In this document: piece by piece, positions 60,736-64,000 of the stretch
Layout of the letters: each line of letters opens with the position of its first letter
Numbering within the stretch: the stretch's first letter is position 1
DNA from: Propionicimonas paludicola
Lineage (GTDB): Bacteria > Actinomycetota > Actinomycetes > Propionibacteriales > Propionibacteriaceae
NCBI RefSeq assembly: GCF_002563675.1
Contig: NZ_PDJC01000001.1
Coordinates: 2,852,001 to 2,916,000, forward strand
DNA: 64,000 bases
Direction of reading: 5' to 3'
Program-made: the position numbers and the translations under genes
Notes under the pieces: model-generated
Told to the model about the DNA's origin: nothing
Database searches by the model: none
What the model saw: the letters and a program-made list of their open reading frames with translations, nothing else

Positions 60736-60847
60736 GCCTCGTCCCTCGGTGTCTAGGTGGACGGCTGCCCACACCCATACAACGCACCGGCGCCCCGATT
60801 TGGGACACACCTTCGAGTCCGGTTCCGCAGGCGGTCTTGGGCAGCCC

Positions 60848-60903
60848 GGGGACGGTTCCTGCCAACTCCCCTGACAAGGGTGGACGGTACGGGAACCGTC
60901 CCC
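60848..60903. repeat. Full palindromic repeat, GGGGACGGTTCC / GGAACCGTCCCC
   Basis: The left arm is 60848-60859 and the right arm 60892-60903. The loop contains CCCCTGACAAGGG and TGGACGGTA, as in the copy at 63034-63099. It lies just 3' of cobS. Confidence 0.8.
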
Positions 60904-60949
60904 AATGCCGTTCAGGTCGTAGGGCTGGTTTCACCGATCGGCCGGCCGA

Positions 60950-61708
60950 CTACCAGGCGATCGAGGCCACAATCAGCATCACGGTGGCCGCGAGTTCCAC
61001 CCCGGCGCCCAAGACGTCACCGGTGAGACCGCCGAGTCGGCGCCGAGCCGTCCGAGACAGCCAGAGGACGGCCGCCAGAGCGAGCGGCAGCGCCACGATG
61101 GCACCGATCAGATGTCCGGTCAGCCAGCCGGTGGCGGCCGTGATCAGCCAGGCCACCAGGACCGCGACCAGGGCGGACGGTACCGGAACCGTCCCCAGCA
61201 CCAGGGCGCCGAGGCCACCGGGACGAGCCGGAGCCTGACCGCGCCGGGTGAGCACGGCCAGCGCCACCCGGGCGCCGGCCAGCAACAACGCGACCTGCAG
61301 CCAGCCCCAGGGACGCGCCAGCAGCACCGGCACCGCAGCCGCCTGGGCCAGGTAGACCAGCGCCAGCGCGACCGCGCCCATCGGCCCGACGTCGCCGCGC
61401 TTCATGATGGCCAGCGAGGTCTGTGGATCGCGGCGGCTGCCCAGTCCGTCTGCGGTGTCGGCCAGGCCGTCCGCGTGCAGGGCACCGGTGGCCAGCAGCC
61501 CGACCGCCACGGTCACGATCCCGGCCACCAAGCCGGGCAGGCCCAGCAGCAGACAGCCCCAACCGGCCAGTGCGGCCGCCAGGCTGATCGGCAGCAGCGC
61601 CAGCGGTGCCAGCAGCATGGCGCGCCGAGCCGCGTCCCGGTCGACCCCGTCCGGTGCGGGCACCGGAATCAGCGTCAGCAAACCCAGGGCCAGGCGAAGT
61701 CCGTTCAC
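60950..61708 (-). CDS. cobS: Adenosylcobinamide-GDP ribazoletransferase (cobalamin synthase)
   Basis: This 252-aa integral membrane enzyme joins adenosylcobinamide-GDP to alpha-ribazole. The catalytic acid motif is GALHADGLADTADGLG with RDPQTSLAIMKRGDVGPMG; about six TMs follow. The end region has GLTGDVLGA. GTG 61708 is chosen because coding-strand TAGGGT lies 7 nt upstream (leaderless); GTG 61717 is an alternative. A copy of the dispersed repeat lies inside the gene at 61174-61198. Confidence 0.9.
   Translation of the reverse strand: MNGLRLALGLLTLIPVPAPDGVDRDAARRAMLLAPLALLPISLAAALAGWGCLLLGLPGLVAGIVTVAVGLLATGALHADGLADTADGLGSRRDPQTSLAIMKRGDVGPMGAVALALVYLAQAAAVPVLLARPWGWLQVALLLAGARVALAVLTRRGQAPARPGGLGALVLGTVPVPSALVAVLVAWLITAATGWLTGHLIGAIVALPLALAAVLWLSRTARRRLGGLTGDVLGAGVELAATVMLIVASIAW
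61174..61198. repeat. GGAACCGTCCCC half-repeat inside cobS
   Basis: CGGACGGTACC is followed by GGAACCGTCCCCAG, matching the arm of the intergenic repeats. It is in frame with cobS and encodes LGTVPVPSA between two hydrophobic segments. It may be an insertion that kept the frame, or a chance match. Confidence 0.5.
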
Positions 61709-61876
61709 GTTCTGCACCCTAGCCACAACTGGGCCCCGACTGGGTAATGGGGTAGTGCCGGGCCGGGCTTCGGGCCGGAATGCCCCGGACGGCCAGGTGG
61801 TTGTCCCTGGTGACACCACAAGTGAACGCAGCGCTCGGGCGAACCAGAGCCCGGGCCACCACAATCAGGAGAGTTG

Positions 61877-62377
61877 ATGGCAACGAAGACGAAGAGCACT
61901 GAGCGTCCGTCCGGTCTGAGCGCCGAGGACGCAGCCACCGTGATCGAGATCCTGCAGGAACGGCTCAACGCCTACAACGATCTGCATCTGACCTTGAAGC
62001 ACGTGCATTGGAATGTTGTCGGCCCGAGCTTCATCGGAGTGCACGAGATGATCGATCCCGAGGTCGATCGGGTCCGGCTCAGCGCGGACGCCGTGGCTGA
62101 GCGGATCGCCACCCTGGGCGGCTCGCCGCGCGGAACCGTCGGTGCCATCACCAAGACCCGTGATTGGGCCGACTACCCGCTGGGCCGCGCGCTGGTTCCC
62201 GACCATCTGGCCGCGATCGACCGCGAGTACGATCGGGTCATCGCCGACAACCGGGCAGCGATGGACGCCCTGGAGGACGCCGATCTGGTCACCCAGGATC
62301 TGCTGATCGGGCAGACCGGGGCGCTGGAGAAGTTCCAGTGGTTCGTCCGGGCTCACCTGGAGACCGCGGCCAAGTAG
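61877..62377 (+). CDS. dps: Dps-family ferritin-like protein
   Basis: This 166-aa protein forms dodecamers that store iron and shield DNA. Ferroxidase ligands fall at the Dps spacing: H44, H56, D60, D71 and E75, with KHVHWNVVGPSFIGVHEMID. The N-terminal tail is Lys-rich (MATKTKSTERP), which is suited to DNA binding. AGGAGAG precedes the ATG at 61877. It is monocistronic. Confidence 0.9.
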   Translation: MATKTKSTERPSGLSAEDAATVIEILQERLNAYNDLHLTLKHVHWNVVGPSFIGVHEMIDPEVDRVRLSADAVAERIATLGGSPRGTVGAITKTRDWADYPLGRALVPDHLAAIDREYDRVIADNRAAMDALEDADLVTQDLLIGQTGALEKFQWFVRAHLETAAK

Positions 62378-62447
62378 GCCGCCCGAAGACGGGGCTCGGG
62401 GCGCGGCTTGGTCCGCTCCCTGGGCCCTCTTTCGTGCCCGGTTCGGG

Positions 62448-62957
62448 CTAGTCGACCAGGGAGATGTCGACCAGGATCTCGCTGGCCAGTCGCTCCAGGT
62501 CGGCGGTGAGCGCCTCCGGGTCGACCTCCTGCGGGAGCCGGGCCACCACGGTGGCCTCGAACAGCCGTCCGCCCGACATCGGGGCTTCGATGATTCGGGT
62601 GGCCAGCTTCTCGATGTTCAGCCGGTGCTGGTTGAGCACGTCGGTGACGTCGCGGACGATGCCGGGGTGGTCGTTGCCCAGGACGTTCAGCTCCAGGCTG
62701 CGCCAGGCCGGCGCGGCCGGCTCCGAGCCGGGGTGGGTGGTGATCTTCAGCAGGCCGTCCAACTCGCCGAGAGCCTCGATGAGCTCTGCGCTGCGGACGT
62801 CCGGAACCGAGACCTCGACGATGCCGGCAAAGGTACCGGCCAGCTCGGCCAGTCGGCTCTGTTCCCAGTTGCCCCCATGCGCGCTGACCACCGTGGCCAG
62901 CGCCGCCACCAGGCCGGCCCGGTCGTCACCTACGACAGTCAGTACGAGATTCGCCAC
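62448..62957 (-). CDS. ACT-domain protein (GcvR-like)
   Basis: This 169-aa protein has two tandem ACT domains (LVLTVVGDDRAGLVAALATV, and LNVLGNDHPGIVRDVTDVLN). Such proteins regulate amino acid metabolism, for example GcvR in glycine cleavage. GTG 62957 is preceded 6 nt upstream by coding-strand TACGAT (leaderless). The gene is followed by dps at its 3' side. Confidence 0.75.
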   Translation of the reverse strand: MANLVLTVVGDDRAGLVAALATVVSAHGGNWEQSRLAELAGTFAGIVEVSVPDVRSAELIEALGELDGLLKITTHPGSEPAAPAWRSLELNVLGNDHPGIVRDVTDVLNQHRLNIEKLATRIIEAPMSGGRLFEATVVARLPQEVDPEALTADLERLASEILVDISLVD

Positions 62958-63033
62958 TTGTGCATCGTAGTGTGCGGGCCGCCGGCCGGCTTCTGGGCCC
63001 GAACCGCGGTACTCACGCCTCAACCCGCGCCGT

Positions 63034-63099
63034 GGGGACGGTTCCGAAATTCGTAGCGCTGCCCCCTGACAAGGGGTGGACGGTAATGGAACCGTCCCC
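63034..63099. repeat. Full palindromic repeat, GGGGACGGTTCC / GGAACCGTCCCC
   Basis: The left arm is 63034-63045 and the right arm 63088-63099. The loop contains CCCCTGACAAGGGG and GTGGACGGTAAT. The right arm is identical in reverse to 28986-29009. It lies 3' of the thioredoxin gene. Confidence 0.8.
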
Positions 63100-63116
63100 A
63101 GTTGAGTCCGCCGAGG

Positions 63117-63443
63117 CTAGTCGGGCATCGCGCCGTCGAGCTGGTCGAGCGCGGCGCTCAGCTCGCCGGTTCCCCAGGGCCGGACGACCCGGGCCACCTC
63201 GACGCCGTCGGCCAGGAAGATCAGGGTCGGCCACAGCTTGACCCGATACGAGCGACCCAGCGGACGGCCCTTGCCGTCCTCCACCCGGATCCGGGTCAGG
63301 TCACTGCGTCCGCCGAGCACCTGCTCGATGGCGGCGTCCGCGCCCTGGCAGTAGCCACACCAGTTGGTGCCGAACTGCAGCACGGTGGCCCCGGCGTGGG
63401 CGTCCACCTCTTCTCGAGTGATCGACTCCGGCTGGTAGTCCAT
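63117..63443 (-). CDS. Thioredoxin-family protein
   Basis: This 108-aa protein has the redox motif WCGYC (C29, C32) and cis-Pro in LWPTLIFL. It would reduce disulfides in the cytosol. The active site GY differs from the classic GP. Coding-strand TAGCGT lies 6 nt before the ATG, leaderless. Confidence 0.85.
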   Translation of the reverse strand: MDYQPESITREEVDAHAGATVLQFGTNWCGYCQGADAAIEQVLGGRSDLTRIRVEDGKGRPLGRSYRVKLWPTLIFLADGVEVARVVRPWGTGELSAALDQLDGAMPD

Positions 63444-63587
63444 GCACCAACGCTAGTCGCCCCGGACAATCGAACCGGCGAGCAATCCTGCGTCAGGGGT
63501 CGATTGCCGGCCAAGTCCCCGAATTCGGCACGGGGATTTCATCCCGGTGCGAAAATGCGGACAACTTCGCTCCGGGAGATATCAACA

Positions 63588-64000
63588 ATGACCTTCGAAG
63601 ATGCCCTGCATGACGTCGCGGACAAGGTCCGCGAGTTCGGTCCCGCGCTCACCACCGAGGAGGCGACCAAGACCGCGGTGATCATGCCCTTCATCAGCCG
63701 CGTCCTCGGATATGACGTGTTCAACCCCCAGGAGGTGCTTCCCGAGTACGTCGCCGACCTGGGCCTGAAGCACGGGGAGAAGGTGGACTTCGCGATCCTC
63801 CGCGACGGCCAGGTGCAGATGCTGATCGAGGCCAAGCGGATCGGCGACAGCCTGAGCCTCGACCATGCCGGCCAACTCGTCCGCTACTTCCACACCTCCA
63901 ACGCGCGCATTGGCGTCCTCACCAATGGTCAGCACTGGCACTTCTACACCGACCTCGAGCGGACCAACATCATGGACGAGCGGCCGTTCCTGCAGTTGGA
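63588..64000 (+). CDS. HsdR-N-like restriction endonuclease fold protein, 3' truncated by the window
   Basis: The first 137 residues are visible. The sequence MTFEDALHDVADKVREFG, FISRVLGYDVFNPQEVLPEY, KVDFAILRDG, LIEAKRIGDSL and RYFHTSNARIGVLTNGQHW matches the type I restriction HsdR N-terminal (PD-(D/E)xK) fold. The nuclease triad is D67, E81 and K83. It may be a stand-alone nuclease or the start of a larger restriction or defence protein. The 144-bp upstream gap is AT-richer than average. A GGGAGAT precedes the ATG. Real ending unknown. Confidence 0.75.
   Translation, partial: MTFEDALHDVADKVREFGPALTTEEATKTAVIMPFISRVLGYDVFNPQEVLPEYVADLGLKHGEKVDFAILRDGQVQMLIEAKRIGDSLSLDHAGQLVRYFHTSNARIGVLTNGQHWHFYTDLERTNIMDERPFLQL

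Overview
The window reads as chromosome of a high-GC Gram-positive actinobacterium. The evidence is strong GC bias at third codon positions, frequent GTG starts, many start codons preceded at 6-7 nt by a -10-like TANNNT hexamer with no ribosome binding site (leaderless style), a BkdABC-type oxo-acid dehydrogenase, an MptB-like mannosyltransferase, and the linked trio DUF5318 / class A PBP / GT87 that mycobacteria also have. Gene content would suit Propionibacteriaceae or relatives, but that is inference. No phage, IS transposase, CRISPR array or rRNA was found; the only RNA gene seen is tRNA-Ala(TGC) at 43368-43440.

Layout. 1-4.2 kb: GalT-like HIT enzyme, then a TetR-controlled ABC-2 exporter. 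4.2-11 kb: minus-strand operon of overlapping genes (giant secreted LamG/metallophosphoesterase, secreted membrane-anchored protein, HupE/UreJ-like protein). 11.2-13.8 kb: PstS-like and WG-repeat lipoproteins. 14-18 kb: HAD phosphatase, aldo-keto reductase, secreted tyrosine phosphatase, HAAS/PadR pair. 18-21.3 kb: serS and pheA with a TetR/SMR efflux pair between them. 21.4-29 kb: MptB-like transferase, fpg-aat, a tiny membrane peptide, EcsC, LLM oxidoreductase, sseA-alr. 29.2-32.7 kb: bkdABC. 33.1-37.8 kb: an M20 deacylase divergent from a GNAT / SIS / NSAR-type enolase / class IV aminotransferase operon. 37.9-43 kb: two GT-C glycosyltransferases, bifunctional PBP and DUF5318. 43-49 kb: tRNA-Ala, small lipoprotein, MDR oxidoreductase, degenerate LCP protein with a DLW-39-like peptide, PlsC-like acyltransferase. 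49.3-55 kb: YhgE/Pip protein and an MMPL transporter with an apparent degenerate ABC-ATPase tail, facing a TetR. 55-64 kb: ldh, aminotransferase, glutaminase, cobU, SigE-like factor with a membrane partner, cobS, Dps, ACT regulator, thioredoxin, and the start of an HsdR-N-like nuclease gene cut by the window edge.

The most interesting material is (i) the 33.1-37.8 kb cluster, which carries the enzyme types of an N-succinyl-amino-acid racemase pathway plus two extra genes; (ii) the MMPL-pseudoATPase/YhgE unit; (iii) the HupE/phosphoesterase operon, in which two proteins are predicted to mature with an N-terminal His-Pro; (iv) a dispersed family of palindromes built on GGGGACGGTTCC / GGAACCGTCCCC (and GGGGAC-A-GTCCCC), nearly always just 3' of genes and once inside cobS; and (v) widespread leaderless starts, including a back-to-back divergent promoter between the glutaminase gene and cobU. 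All functional calls are by motif and family recognition from sequence alone; no database search was run.
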